Shown: piece by piece, positions 31,874-39,544 of the stretch | How positions within the stretch are numbered: position 1 is the stretch's first letter | Layout of the letters: every line of letters begins with the position of its first letter | DNA from: a virus | Virus record (IMG/VR): IMGVR_UViG_3300049203_000087 | Span: 1-47,567 of that record | Strand: one strand, 5' to 3' | Length of the DNA stretch: 47,567 nt | Translations under genes and position numbers: made by a program | The notes under the pieces: generated by a model | Seen by the model: only the letters and a program-made list of their open reading frames with translations | What the model was told of the DNA's origin: nothing | Databases searched by the model: none

Positions 31874-32463
31874 TGGCAGGCCACCTTCACCCGATCCCGA
31901 TACAGCCTGGCCCCGGCATCGGTCAGATGCACGCCATCGGCGATCGTGAACCCTGCACCCGTGATCGGCTTGACATAGCGGAAGCCTCGCGTGGCGGCCT
32001 GGCTGCGCACGAAAGCGGATGCGGCGGCGCTGTTCGGCACTCCCATGAGGATGACCTTGGCAGGGGGCAGGGCGGCGAGCAGGGCGAGATAGCCACGCTC
32101 AAAGTCGGGCAGGGTGCCGCCGGCCATGAAATCGTTCGTTCCGACTGCAACGAGAATGGTTTTCGGCTTCAGCTTGGGCAGGACGTAGCGGGCGATTCCG
32201 GCAATGTCGTCCACCTTCGCCCCGCCCACCCCGGCGTTGAACCATGTTCCGCAGATCTGCCCGAAATAGACGGACTCCGTGATGCTGTCTCCGAGCGCGA
32301 CGAAATCGACCGGCGGGGCAAGGTCGGCGTTCAGGCGGACGAACCCGGCGCGGGTCTCGGCGTAAGTCGGCGGCGGCGGGCGATGCCACCGGGAATATCC
32401 GACGCCCGCCCCCATCAGCGCAGCCGCGCAAGCTACCAACAGGAAGGATCGAACTTGCCTCAC
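31870..32463 (-). CDS. Minus-strand SGNH hydrolase with signal anchor
   Basis: The product is 197 aa from a GTG; a TTG at 32499 would give 209. The N-terminus RSFLLVACAAALMGAGVGYSR is a signal or anchor segment. Catalytic blocks are VALGDSITES (Ser60), GVGGAKVDD, AVGTNDFM (Asn110), and DGVHLTDAGARLY. It is transcribed against the late genes and overlaps the fibre stop by 4 nt. A host or prophage moron that modifies surface polysaccharide, blocking other phages, is one reading; a convergent virion esterase is another. Confidence 0.85.
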   Translation of the reverse strand: MRQVRSFLLVACAAALMGAGVGYSRWHRPPPPTYAETRAGFVRLNADLAPPVDFVALGDSITESVYFGQICGTWFNAGVGGAKVDDIAGIARYVLPKLKPKTILVAVGTNDFMAGGTLPDFERGYLALLAALPPAKVILMGVPNSAAASAFVRSQAATRGFRYVKPITGAGFTIADGVHLTDAGARLYRDRVKVACH

Positions 32464-32513
32464 TCGCGCACCGTTAGGAACGCCACCTCCTTCCGTCAAC
32501 GGGCGGCCGGCTG

Positions 32514-32855
32514 ATGGACGCCGCAGTCATCACCGCATTGGGCGGCATTCTAACCATCCTCGGGGGAGGTGTCGCCTTCGTGTGGGGCAAGATCGAAAAG
32601 CGTTTTTCCGCGATCGAGAAGAAGCTGGAGGAGTGTGAGGAGCGGGACGTTAAAAACCGCTCCCGCCTTGCCGAAGTTCTTTCGATTCTCCGCATGATGG
32701 CGGACGAGATGCACGCCAGCGATCCGACGAACCCGCTGCTGAAGTCGGTTCGGATGGTGCTGCTGAAGGCATACCCGGTTCCGGCGGACATGACCGAAAC
32801 ACTGAACGGGCTCGACCGGGCTCCGATGTACGCGACGGACGGGAGGGAGGTTTGA
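32514..32855 (+). CDS. Single-span membrane protein of the lysis cassette
   Basis: The product is 113 aa. Residues about 4-26 are one transmembrane helix (ITALGGILTILGGGVAFVWG), then a coiled coil to residue 65 (KIEKRFSAIEKKLEECEERDVKNRSRLAEVLSILRMM). The place directly before the endolysin suggests a holin or pinholin-like partner, though topology resembles spanin-like or DUF-type proteins as well. It overlaps the endolysin gene by 4 nt. Confidence 0.7.
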   Translation: MDAAVITALGGILTILGGGVAFVWGKIEKRFSAIEKKLEECEERDVKNRSRLAEVLSILRMMADEMHASDPTNPLLKSVRMVLLKAYPVPADMTETLNGLDRAPMYATDGREV

Positions 32856-33235
32856 GCATCACACTGGGCTCGCGAAGCCTGTCGCGCCTTGAAGGCGTAC
32901 ATTCCGACCTCGTTCGCGTCGTGAAGAAAGCGGCGGCGATGTCCTCGCTCGATTTCACGGTGCTGGAAGGGCTGCGGACCAAGGCGCGGCAACAGCAGCT
33001 ATTTCAGAACGGCGCGACCAAGACGATGAACAGCCGCCACCTGAACGGCCACGCGGTCGATCTGGCGCCGATGATTGGTGGCACGGTCTCATGGGATTGG
33101 CCGCTCTACCACAAGCTCGCCGCCATCGTGAAAGCCGCCGCAGTTGCTGAGGGTGTGCCGATCGAATGGGGCGGGGACTGGCGAAGTTTCAAAGACGGCC
33201 CGCATTGGCAACTACCTTGGAGCAAGTACCCATGA
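32852..33235 (+). CDS. M15-family peptidase endolysin
   Basis: The product is 127 aa from a TTG start overlapping the upstream stop. The zinc site of L-alanyl-D-glutamate peptidases (M15C, like phage T5/A500 enzymes) is present: SRHLNGHAVDLAP supplies His and Asp, and the downstream DGPHWQL supplies the last His. It cuts the peptide cross-links of peptidoglycan at lysis. There is no signal peptide, so it depends on a holin. Confidence 0.92.
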   Translation: MSITLGSRSLSRLEGVHSDLVRVVKKAAAMSSLDFTVLEGLRTKARQQQLFQNGATKTMNSRHLNGHAVDLAPMIGGTVSWDWPLYHKLAAIVKAAAVAEGVPIEWGGDWRSFKDGPHWQLPWSKYP

Positions 33236-33432
33236 TCACCGAAAACACCTCCGCCATCCCTGAGCAGCTTGCGAGCACGCTCCGGGCGTTTCTGATCGCC
33301 CTGGGGGCGTACCTCGCTGGCAAGGGCTGGATCGACGAGGGGCTTGCCTCTGCGACTGTCCCGCTCATTCTTGTGGGCGGACCCTGGGTCTACAATCAAA
33401 TGAAGATTCGCAATCGGCACAAGGCGGGCTGA
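33232..33432 (+). CDS. Putative holin
   Basis: The product is 66 aa. Two short hydrophobic stretches (TLRAFLIALGAYLAGKGW and SATVPLILVGGPWVYNQM) flank an acidic turn, and the tail is basic. This matches small holins found beside M15 endolysins in alphaproteobacterial phages (Pam3 gp28-like). The ATGA overlap with the endolysin supports the lysis cassette. Confidence 0.7.
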   Translation: MITENTSAIPEQLASTLRAFLIALGAYLAGKGWIDEGLASATVPLILVGGPWVYNQMKIRNRHKAG

Positions 33433-33899
33433 TGCTCTCCGGTCCCCGCCTCTACGCCGCGCTCGGCACGGGCCTGCTCATCGCCGCGCTGGTGGTGGCG
33501 CTGGTGGTGACGCGGGCGCGCCTTGCGTCGGTTCGAACCGCCCACGCCGCCGAACTGTCTGCGATCCGTGAGCGCATTGCGGAAGCGAAGGCCGCCGATC
33601 TGGCCCATGCTCGGGCCGTCGAGGCCGCACAGAGCGAAACCAATCGAAAGGTATCAGATGCCTACCAAGCTGATCTTGCTACTCTCAGGGCTCGCCTTGA
33701 GCGCCTGCGCACATCAACCGCTCAAGGTGGTGGCGGAACAGCGAGTGTGCCCAGCCTTCCCGTCGCCCCCTGCCGATCTGATGCAGCCCCCTCGGGTTAC
33801 ACGGTTTCTCCCGAACTGATGTTCGAGGCCGAAGCGAACACGCTGCAACTGACCGCGCTTCAGGCGTGGGTGAAAGCCCAAGAGGACATCGCCCGATGA
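33432..33899 (+). CDS. Inner-membrane spanin (Rz-like)
   Basis: The product is 155 aa. An N-terminal transmembrane segment (residues about 8-27, ALGTGLLIAALVVALVVT) is followed by a long Ala/Glu/Arg coiled coil (28-100) and a periplasmic C-terminal part. This is the i-spanin design. A lipoprotein frame nested in +1 at 33658-33819 is the o-spanin. Together they fuse inner and outer membranes at lysis. Confidence 0.85.
   Translation: MLSGPRLYAALGTGLLIAALVVALVVTRARLASVRTAHAAELSAIRERIAEAKAADLAHARAVEAAQSETNRKVSDAYQADLATLRARLERLRTSTAQGGGGTASVPSLPVAPCRSDAAPSGYTVSPELMFEAEANTLQLTALQAWVKAQEDIAR
33658..33819 (+). CDS. Outer-membrane spanin lipoprotein (Rz1-like), nested in Rz
   Basis: The product is 53 aa, wholly inside the Rz frame in a different phase. 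Residues 1-16 are a lipoprotein signal peptide ending in the lipobox LSAC (MPTKLILLLSGLALSAC). The mature part is Pro-rich (CPAFPSPPADLMQPPRVTRFLP), as for o-spanins. Full nesting matches lambda and P2-type architecture. Confidence 0.82.
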   Translation: MPTKLILLLSGLALSACAHQPLKVVAEQRVCPAFPSPPADLMQPPRVTRFLPN

Positions 33900-34510
33900 G
33901 CGGACTATCTCTGAGCCTCGGGCTTGGACTGACGGCGCTTAGGGCAGTCGCCGCCGCCCCCTCACTGCTCGACAATTTCACCGACGCGGACACGACCAAT
34001 CTTTCGGCTCACACTGCGGACAGCGGCGAGGCATGGACGGCGACTGCCGGCGCGGTGCTGATCAATGGCAACAAGGCCTATCCATCGACGGTGACAGCAC
34101 TTTACCGCTCCGCATGGGAGCCGCCGAGCGCCGAATATGATGTCGAGGCTGTGATCGAGTTCAAGACCATCATCAATCAGGCGGTCTACATCGTAGCGCG
34201 CTGCGCAGACGCGAGTAATTTCTACTATGCGGGCAAGCACGCGACCACGCACAAATGGGTGTTCGGCAAGAATGTGGCCGGCGTGTTCACCGAATTAGGC
34301 ACCCACGCCACCGGGCCTTCCGCCGGAAATAGCTACACGCTCCGGCTTGAGGTTCGTGACGCTACCAAGACATTCTACGTCGATGATGTGCAAATAGGGC
34401 AAAGCGCTGACAACGCGTTGACCGCAGCGCAGCGTCCCGGCATCCGAGCGGCAGCGGTCGCCAGTACAACGACGACTGGCGCGCACTACGACAGGCTGCT
34501 GGCGGCATGA
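33896..34510 (+). CDS. Putative receptor-binding protein with lectin-like fold
   Basis: The product is 204 aa. It starts with MSGLSLSLGLGLTALR, shared exactly with the next protein. The body (LLDNFTDADTTNLSAHTADSGEAWTATAGAVLINGNKAYP, FKTIINQAVYIVARCADASNFYYAG, SYTLRLEVRDATKTFYVDDVQIG) looks like a concanavalin/LamG-type beta-sandwich that binds sugar. ATG overlaps the Rz stop by 4 nt. A tail-fixed adhesin or capsule-binding protein is likely. Confidence 0.65.
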   Translation: MSGLSLSLGLGLTALRAVAAAPSLLDNFTDADTTNLSAHTADSGEAWTATAGAVLINGNKAYPSTVTALYRSAWEPPSAEYDVEAVIEFKTIINQAVYIVARCADASNFYYAGKHATTHKWVFGKNVAGVFTELGTHATGPSAGNSYTLRLEVRDATKTFYVDDVQIGQSADNALTAAQRPGIRAAAVASTTTTGAHYDRLLAA

Positions 34511-35871
34511 GCGGGCTGTCACTGAGCTTGGGGCTGGGCCTGACCGCATTGCGGCCAAGCGGCTTTTCCCCTCTGACACTGCCCACGCTCTATGTCGCGG
34601 GTGCGTCGCTCGAATCCCGCAATCATGGCGGCGACGCATCTTCACGCTTCGGTCATAGCTGCGTCGGACCGCTCACATGGGCGAATATGCTGGACGCCGA
34701 ACGGCTGTTCGATCTGCGCGTGGCGAAGCTGGCTGGCGTCTCGCCATACTGGCAACCGGGAACGAACTTTGCCGGGTCGGGCGCGAGCTATGGCGCTGCC
34801 GGGTCGTTTGGCAGCTCGATCGCCGACCAGGCGGCCGAAGTGGCGGCGGCGATCACGCCCGGTTCGGCGGTCTATTGCTCGCTCGGGCGAAACGATCTGC
34901 CGACTGTCACGGCAGCCGAATATCTCGACAATTTCGATACGTTCATCGCCACGATCCGGGCGGCGGCACCATCGCTGATTATCGTTCCCGGCCTGTGGAA
35001 GCGCGACACGTCGGCGGGCGGGACATGGGCGAGCGGCGGCACATCGCGGCAGGACGTGGACGATATCAACGCCGGCATGATCACACGCTGCGCTGCCTAT
35101 TCGAACATGGTCTATGTCGAGCTGCAATCGGTCATGTGCGACGCGGCCGGGGACCAGAACCCGAAATCAGGCTACACGGTCGATGGCGTCCACCATACGC
35201 CTCTCGGGGCTTATGTGGCGGGCAAGGCGATCAAGGCGGCGCTGGCGAACTATATCACCCCCACCGCCTTCCCGGCGCGTTCCGGCGACGACCTGTTGAC
35301 CGATCTTTCCGGAACGGGCGGCACGTTGACCAATGGCACGACTGGCTCGGTAGCGGACGACTGGACGCTGCTGCGTGGCGCTGCCGGTGACGCTATGGGC
35401 GTGGCGGGGGCTCGGTTTGCCGAAGGTGGCAAGGAGTGGCAGCGGATCACCTGCACGCGGGCGGCGACGCATAGCGGTGGATCTGACAGCTTCACCTTTC
35501 GACCAACATCGGCCCTCTCAATTCCGAGCAGCGCCAACCTCGTGGCGCGGGCGCGCATCCGCGTTCCGATCACCACAGTCGTCCAGATGTTTCACTATGG
35601 GCTGACGGAATTGACGTCGGGGGCGACGCAGCGGTCGGGCGCGATCTTCGGCACGACGGATGGGCAGGACGCGGTGATTGCGGATGGCGCGGCCATTCTC
35701 GGCTATGCGAGCAGCGAGGCGCTGGATCTGTTTGTCGAGACCCCTGTGCTCGTCACGCCATCGGGAAGCACGCGGACGGGTGACGTTCGTTTTTCCAACG
35801 CGATGAACCAGGGCACGGCAGGGACGACGGCTGTGTACGAAATCACCGATCTCCAGTTGGAGCCGGTATGA
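34507..35871 (+). CDS. Putative receptor-binding SGNH hydrolase
   Basis: The product is 454 aa. It begins with the same 16 residues as the previous protein. Residues about 25-250 are an SGNH hydrolase with an altered block I (YVAGASLE, Ser34), block III CSLGRNDLP (Asn129), and block V YTVDGVHHTPLGAY (Asp226, His229). Residues 265-454 are a beta-sandwich probably for carbohydrate binding (DLLTDLSGTGGTLTNGTTGSVADDW). It is the last late gene, before the transposon. Confidence 0.82.
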   Translation: MSGLSLSLGLGLTALRPSGFSPLTLPTLYVAGASLESRNHGGDASSRFGHSCVGPLTWANMLDAERLFDLRVAKLAGVSPYWQPGTNFAGSGASYGAAGSFGSSIADQAAEVAAAITPGSAVYCSLGRNDLPTVTAAEYLDNFDTFIATIRAAAPSLIIVPGLWKRDTSAGGTWASGGTSRQDVDDINAGMITRCAAYSNMVYVELQSVMCDAAGDQNPKSGYTVDGVHHTPLGAYVAGKAIKAALANYITPTAFPARSGDDLLTDLSGTGGTLTNGTTGSVADDWTLLRGAAGDAMGVAGARFAEGGKEWQRITCTRAATHSGGSDSFTFRPTSALSIPSSANLVARARIRVPITTVVQMFHYGLTELTSGATQRSGAIFGTTDGQDAVIADGAAILGYASSEALDLFVETPVLVTPSGSTRTGDVRFSNAMNQGTAGTTAVYEITDLQLEPV

Positions 35872-35984
35872 TCCTCACCTTCCATCGTTGAAACTCCGCT
35901 CCCCGCTTTTCACGGGAGGGGTGTTTAGGGGGAGGTTGCGGAGGGCGGTCAAAACACCATAGCGATTATCGAGACCAAGATAAC
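35872..35984. other. Convergent intergenic region
   Basis: These 113 bp lie between the last late gene (plus) and the leftward operon's original end (minus). A 5-bp stem CTCCC/GGGAG with a 10-nt loop near 35900 is weak. On the minus strand, 35984-35966 reads as the lost C-terminus of the gene cut by the transposon (see 40309-40478). No other gene is seen. Confidence 0.6.
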
Positions 35985-36003
35985 GGTAGTGTCTCAGTTT
36001 GAA
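35985..36003 (+). repeat. Left terminal inverted repeat of the transposon
   Basis: The 19 bases GGTAGTGTCTCAGTTTGAA are the exact reverse complement of 40290-40308. Similarity fades after this, with a few scattered matches inward. Confidence 0.92.
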
Positions 36004-36074
36004 TTTTGACGGGCGATCCCCTGTCGCCAGCCGCTCCCGCCTCCTGTATGCTTAGCGGAAAGCATGGAGGTAAT

Positions 36075-36278
36075 GTGGCTTATATCGGCGAGACCAACCC
36101 GCACCGCCAGCGCCTAGCTGCGCAGACCGCCGAGCGCGGCAATCATCCCTTCGCTCGTTTGTGGGTATTGGAGTGCGGTGACTGCGGCAATTCCTACGGC
36201 GCGAATAGCTGCGACTTTCATATCCGCCGCTGCGCGTGTCAGGGCGGAAAGCCGGGACTGGACGTTCCCCATGCCTAA
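36075..36278 (+). CDS. Passenger zinc-binding small protein
   Basis: The product is 67 aa from a GTG 3 nt after GGAGG. Pattern: AYIGETNPHRQRLAAQTAERGNHPFARLWVLECGDCGNSYGANSCDFHIRRCACQGGKPGL. Cys pairs CGDC and RRCAC would bind zinc. Very similar short proteins are common in alphaproteobacterial genomes, often near transposases, with no known function. Overlaps the next gene by 8 nt. Confidence 0.72.
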   Translation: MAYIGETNPHRQRLAAQTAERGNHPFARLWVLECGDCGNSYGANSCDFHIRRCACQGGKPGLDVPHA

Positions 36279-36501
36279 AGGCCCCCGTGGAGAGAAGCGC
36301 CCCGCCGACGTGATCGGCGCGGCCATCAAGATCGCCCGCATCGCCACTGGCGAGGAAGAGGACGAGCGCGATCCCGTGTCAACCGCAGCCGCCGAGATGG
36401 GGAGGCGCGGCGGGAAGAAGCGCGCCGAGAACATGACGCCGGAGCGCCGGGCGGAGATCGCGAAGAAGGCGGCAGCGAAGCGGTGGTCTAAACCTAGTTG
36501 A
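36271..36501 (+). CDS. Passenger small basic protein
   Basis: The product is 76 aa. Pattern: GPRGEKRPADVIGAAIKIARIATGEEEDE, then AAAEMGRRGGKKRAENMTPERRAEIAKKAAAKRWSK, the last being a general KGG/histone-H1-like basic repeat seen in many bacterial small proteins. Homologues are widespread in alphaproteobacteria beside mobile genes. DNA or RNA binding is possible. Confidence 0.72.
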   Translation: MPKGPRGEKRPADVIGAAIKIARIATGEEEDERDPVSTAAAEMGRRGGKKRAENMTPERRAEIAKKAAAKRWSKPS

Positions 36502-36526
36502 CAAAATATACGGTTTTTCGTATTTG
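36498..36526 (+). promoter_or_regulatory. Promoter with palindromic operator for the ImmA operon
   Basis: TTGACA (36498-36503), 17 nt, TATTTG (36521-36526). The spacer holds the inverted repeat ATACG-GTTTTT-CGTAT (36508-36523), so a dimeric regulator bound here would block the promoter. The XRE domain of the second gene is the obvious candidate autoregulator. Confidence 0.68.
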
Positions 36527-36564
36527 GTTGCGCGTCGGCACCAGCAACCAAAAAGGCCTGTCCC

Positions 36565-37206
36565 TTGAACCTCGCTGAAGCATTCCTTCTTGACCAGATC
36601 CCGGTGGCGCAGCGCGCGGTGGTTCCGACTACCCTTAAGAATGCCTATGCAGCCGCTACGCTCGTGACCAAGGACGAGCCCATCTTCAATGTCGAAAGCG
36701 CGAAGGCCAACCGAGGTCGGATCATCCAATGGGCGGTCGACACTGCTTTCGAGAAGCTGGTGAAGAGCGGACAATGGGGGCGAGATTTCCGTTGGCGCTC
36801 ATTCGAGAAGCCGACAGGACGATATCTAGAGGTGCTTTTCAGCCATTCGGCGCTTACCATCAGCCAGGTGTCAAATCCCGCCAAGCAACCTCGCGATGTT
36901 GGGTTTCGCCGCAACAAGCGCCTCGCTAGCCAGATCAAGATGGATATCTTGCGCGATGAGCAAGAAGACACATCCGGTCTCCCCCATATCTTGCTTGTCC
37001 ACGGCCACCAGTCGCTGGACTTCGCCCATCTGGCGATTCCAGAACCAATCCACTGGCAAGGATTCCAGCACAAAACAGCAAATTTGATGCTTATGGCTCA
37101 CGCTGTACCAGAGCCCGAAATTCCGATGGAGCATACCGATATAGACGCTGTGATGACCCTCAAGGAAGAAATTGATAGGTGGCGGCGTGACGGCGGATCA
37201 GAGTAA
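36565..37206 (+). CDS. Uncharacterised 213-aa partner of the XRE/ImmA protein
   Basis: The start is TTG at 36565. The protein is soluble and mixed alpha/beta with no transmembrane segment; a GLPHILLVHGHQSLDFAHLAIPEP stretch lies near residue 140 and a FRWRSFEKPTGRYLEVLFSHSALTI strand pair near residue 76. I recall similar proteins paired with ImmA/IrrE proteins in other bacteria but know no function. The next gene overlaps it by 20 nt, so the two are coupled. It could be a toxin held in check by its partner, or a protease substrate. Confidence 0.65.
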   Translation: MNLAEAFLLDQIPVAQRAVVPTTLKNAYAAATLVTKDEPIFNVESAKANRGRIIQWAVDTAFEKLVKSGQWGRDFRWRSFEKPTGRYLEVLFSHSALTISQVSNPAKQPRDVGFRRNKRLASQIKMDILRDEQEDTSGLPHILLVHGHQSLDFAHLAIPEPIHWQGFQHKTANLMLMAHAVPEPEIPMEHTDIDAVMTLKEEIDRWRRDGGSE

Positions 37207-38365
37207 TATATTCGAGTTTCCAGCCGCTCGTTCCAGCCGGAGCGGGCGGCTTTTGATTCCTGCGCGCCTACGTGACGCGAGGAAGTTCTTGCGCTTGTCG
37301 CAGGAGGAGTTGGGGGAGCGCATTGGCGTCTCACGACAAGCCATTTCGCAATTCGAACGCGGGGATAGATCGCCAGATGCTGCCACTTTTGCGGCTATTG
37401 TTGAGGCTCTAGAGCAACCACCTGGATTTTTCACCACCGAGGATGCGCCCGTCTTTGGCCGTTACTCGACGCGGTTCTACCGCAAGTTCGGTTCTGACAC
37501 TGCTCGGCGGCGCGATGCCTGCGACACATACGCAGAGTGGTTTGTGCAGGTAGCCAAGACGTTCGATGACGCAATCAATTATCCCGCAGTCAATATTCCT
37601 CAGTATGATCTATCGGAGTTCGGCGAGGATGGGATTGACGAGATCGCCGAACGGGTGCGTGCAGATTGGGGACTTGGGCTTGGCCCTATCTCCAATGTGC
37701 TAGCGTTACTTGAGTCAAACGGAGTCATCGCTTGTCGTTACGAGATGGCCGGCGAGAAGGTGGAAGCTTTCTCGTTTTGGAATGGCCCACGCCCCTTCGT
37801 TTTCATGGCGTCCGAAAAGAAAGCTGGAGTTCGTTCACGTTTCGACTTGGCGCACGAACTGGGGCACCTTGTGATGCACCGGCACATCGACAGCGCCGAC
37901 ATAGAAGATCGCGAGTCTCTCAAAGAAGTTGAGCGTCAGGCAGATCGTTTCGCCGGAGCATTTTTGTTGCCGAAGCACTCGTTTCCCAATGAGGTTTTCA
38001 CTCCGAGGCTTGACGCATTTGTTGATCTAAAACGCCGCTGGAGAGTGTCGATTCAAGCAATGATTTACCGATGCTCTGATCTTGGGATTTTCGACGAAGG
38101 TCAAATTCTCAATATGAGGAAGCAAGTTTCCTTTAGAAAATGGCGGACGCAAGAGCCCCTGGACGATCCCTCGATCATCGCCTTGGAAAACCCGCGCCTG
38201 CTATCCAAAGCGTTCGAACTTGTGGCGCAAAGTGGGCGCATGGGAGTCGACGAGTTGAAGCGAGCGGTTCAGATAAACCCCCGCTTCATAGAGGCGATGT
38301 GCAATCTTCCCGAAGGAGCGTTGGCGGGCTCCGACCCACCTCTGAACACCCCCACTTTGAAATGA
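37187..38365 (+). CDS. XRE regulator fused to ImmA/IrrE metallopeptidase
   Basis: The product is 392 aa from a GTG, overlapping the upstream gene. Residues 28-78 are an XRE HTH ([33 protein letters not shown]). The ImmA/IrrE (COG2856) domain has the zinc motif HELGH at residues 223-227, with a downstream Glu-rich helix ([16 protein letters not shown]) supplying the third ligand. The C-terminal 100 residues resemble the conserved tail of such regulators. Such proteins cleave or sense a partner in toxin-antitoxin, stress, or mobile-element control. Confidence 0.9.
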   Translation: MTADQSNIFEFPAARSSRSGRLLIPARLRDARKFLRLSQEELGERIGVSRQAISQFERGDRSPDAATFAAIVEALEQPPGFFTTEDAPVFGRYSTRFYRKFGSDTARRRDACDTYAEWFVQVAKTFDDAINYPAVNIPQYDLSEFGEDGIDEIAERVRADWGLGLGPISNVLALLESNGVIACRYEMAGEKVEAFSFWNGPRPFVFMASEKKAGVRSRFDLAHELGHLVMHRHIDSADIEDRESLKEVERQADRFAGAFLLPKHSFPNEVFTPRLDAFVDLKRRWRVSIQAMIYRCSDLGIFDEGQILNMRKQVSFRKWRTQEPLDDPSIIALENPRLLSKAFELVAQSGRMGVDELKRAVQINPRFIEAMCNLPEGALAGSDPPLNTPTLK

Positions 38366-38374
38366 GCGTAATGC

Positions 38375-38403
38375 TTGACACTAAGCATAAAAGTTCATAT
38401 CAA
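38375..38403 (+). promoter_or_regulatory. Transposase promoter
   Basis: TTGACA (38375-38380), 17 nt, TATCAA (38398-38403), placed a few bases before the ATG at 38410. If it is used, the mRNA would be almost leaderless, which may limit transposase levels. Confidence 0.5.
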
Positions 38404-38409
38404 ATGGGT

Positions 38410-39291
38410 ATGAACAAGCTTCCTCTCGCCAAGCGCACTCAGATCCTCGCCATGCTGTGCGAGGGTTCGTCCATGCGCTCGATCAGCCGCGTTGCGGACG
38501 TGTCGATCAACACGGTGACGAAGCTGCTGGAGGATGCCGGGGAAGCCTGCCTCGCGCTTCATGACGAGATGGTGCGCAACGTGAAGGCGAGCCGCATCCA
38601 GTGCGATGAAATCTGGTCGTTCTGCCACGCCAAGCAAAAGAACGTCGCCACGGCGAAGGCTGCTCCGGAAGGCGCTGGCGACGTGTGGACGTGGACCGCG
38701 ATCGACGCCGACACAAAGCTGATCGTCTCCTACAATGTCGGCGATCGGTCTGGCGAAAGCGCGATGGATCTTATGGACGATCTGCGCAGCCGCCTCGCCA
38801 ACCGCGTCCAGCTCACCACGGACGGCCACAAGGCCTATCTGGAGGCCGTGGAAGGCGCGTTCGGCGCGGACGTGGACTTTGCCCAGCTCGTGAAGCTGTA
38901 TGGCCCCACGATCGCCGCTCCGGGCCGATACAGCCCGGCAGAATGCACCGGGACCAAGAAAATCCGTCGCGAAGGCAATCCGGACATCGATCACGTCTCG
39001 ACCAGCTACGTGGAGCGCCAGAACCTCACCATGCGGATGTCCATGCGTCGGTTCACCCGGTTGACCAACGGCTTCTCCAAGAAGCTCGACAATCACATTC
39101 ACGCGCTGGCGCTCTATTTCGCCTTCTACAATTTTTGCCGCATCCATAAGACGCTGCGGATGTCGCCCGCGATGGCAGCGGGGATCAGCGATCGGCTGTG
39201 GTCGCTGGAGGACATCGTTGCGCGGATCGACGCGGCGGCTCCGGCTCCCAAGGCTCGCGGCCCTTACAAAAAGCGCCAGCCCGCCTGCTAA
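38410..39291 (+). CDS. IS1-like DDE transposase
   Basis: The product is 293 aa. An HTH occupies residues about 8-40 ([34 protein letters not shown]). The DDE triad is D66 in QCDEIWSF, D138 in TTDGHKAY, and E202 in [25 protein letters not shown] names this group IS1-family in many alphaproteobacteria, and the ends of the element start as in IS1; IS1595 is another possible family. Other in-frame starts at 38362, 38371 and 38404 exist. It is the only transposase in the element and probably moves it. Confidence 0.9.
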   Translation: MNKLPLAKRTQILAMLCEGSSMRSISRVADVSINTVTKLLEDAGEACLALHDEMVRNVKASRIQCDEIWSFCHAKQKNVATAKAAPEGAGDVWTWTAIDADTKLIVSYNVGDRSGESAMDLMDDLRSRLANRVQLTTDGHKAYLEAVEGAFGADVDFAQLVKLYGPTIAAPGRYSPAECTGTKKIRREGNPDIDHVSTSYVERQNLTMRMSMRRFTRLTNGFSKKLDNHIHALALYFAFYNFCRIHKTLRMSPAMAAGISDRLWSLEDIVARIDAAAPAPKARGPYKKRQPAC

Positions 39292-39515
39292 GAGAGGTTC
39301 AACAGCCTACTCATCTCCACTGCGGCCTCTTCCGACTGAAGCCGCGCAAGGAGGGTTAAGGACCCCTCTGGCGCTGAATAGCACCGCTGGTAGAGGAAAT
39401 ATCCGCTTGCATCCTCAACCGTTTCACCTGAAGCTTCTATATCGAAGTCGGAGAGTGGCGAGATGAACAGGGTTTGGTCATTATCTAATGACCCGCTGAA
39501 GTAATATTGAGCCAC
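39288..39515 (-). CDS. Passenger 75-aa hypothetical protein
   Basis: The frame starts at GTG 39515 with AAGGAG 8 nt upstream, opposite in direction to the transposase and overlapping its stop by 4 nt. It is acidic ([35 protein letters not shown]). No family is recognised. It diverges from the 243-aa gene with only 29 nt between starts. Confidence 0.6.
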   Translation of the reverse strand: MAQYYFSGSLDNDQTLFISPLSDFDIEASGETVEDASGYFLYQRCYSAPEGSLTLLARLQSEEAAVEMSRLLNLS

Positions 39516-39544
39516 GCTTTGACTCCTTGCCTATGGAGGGGGCT

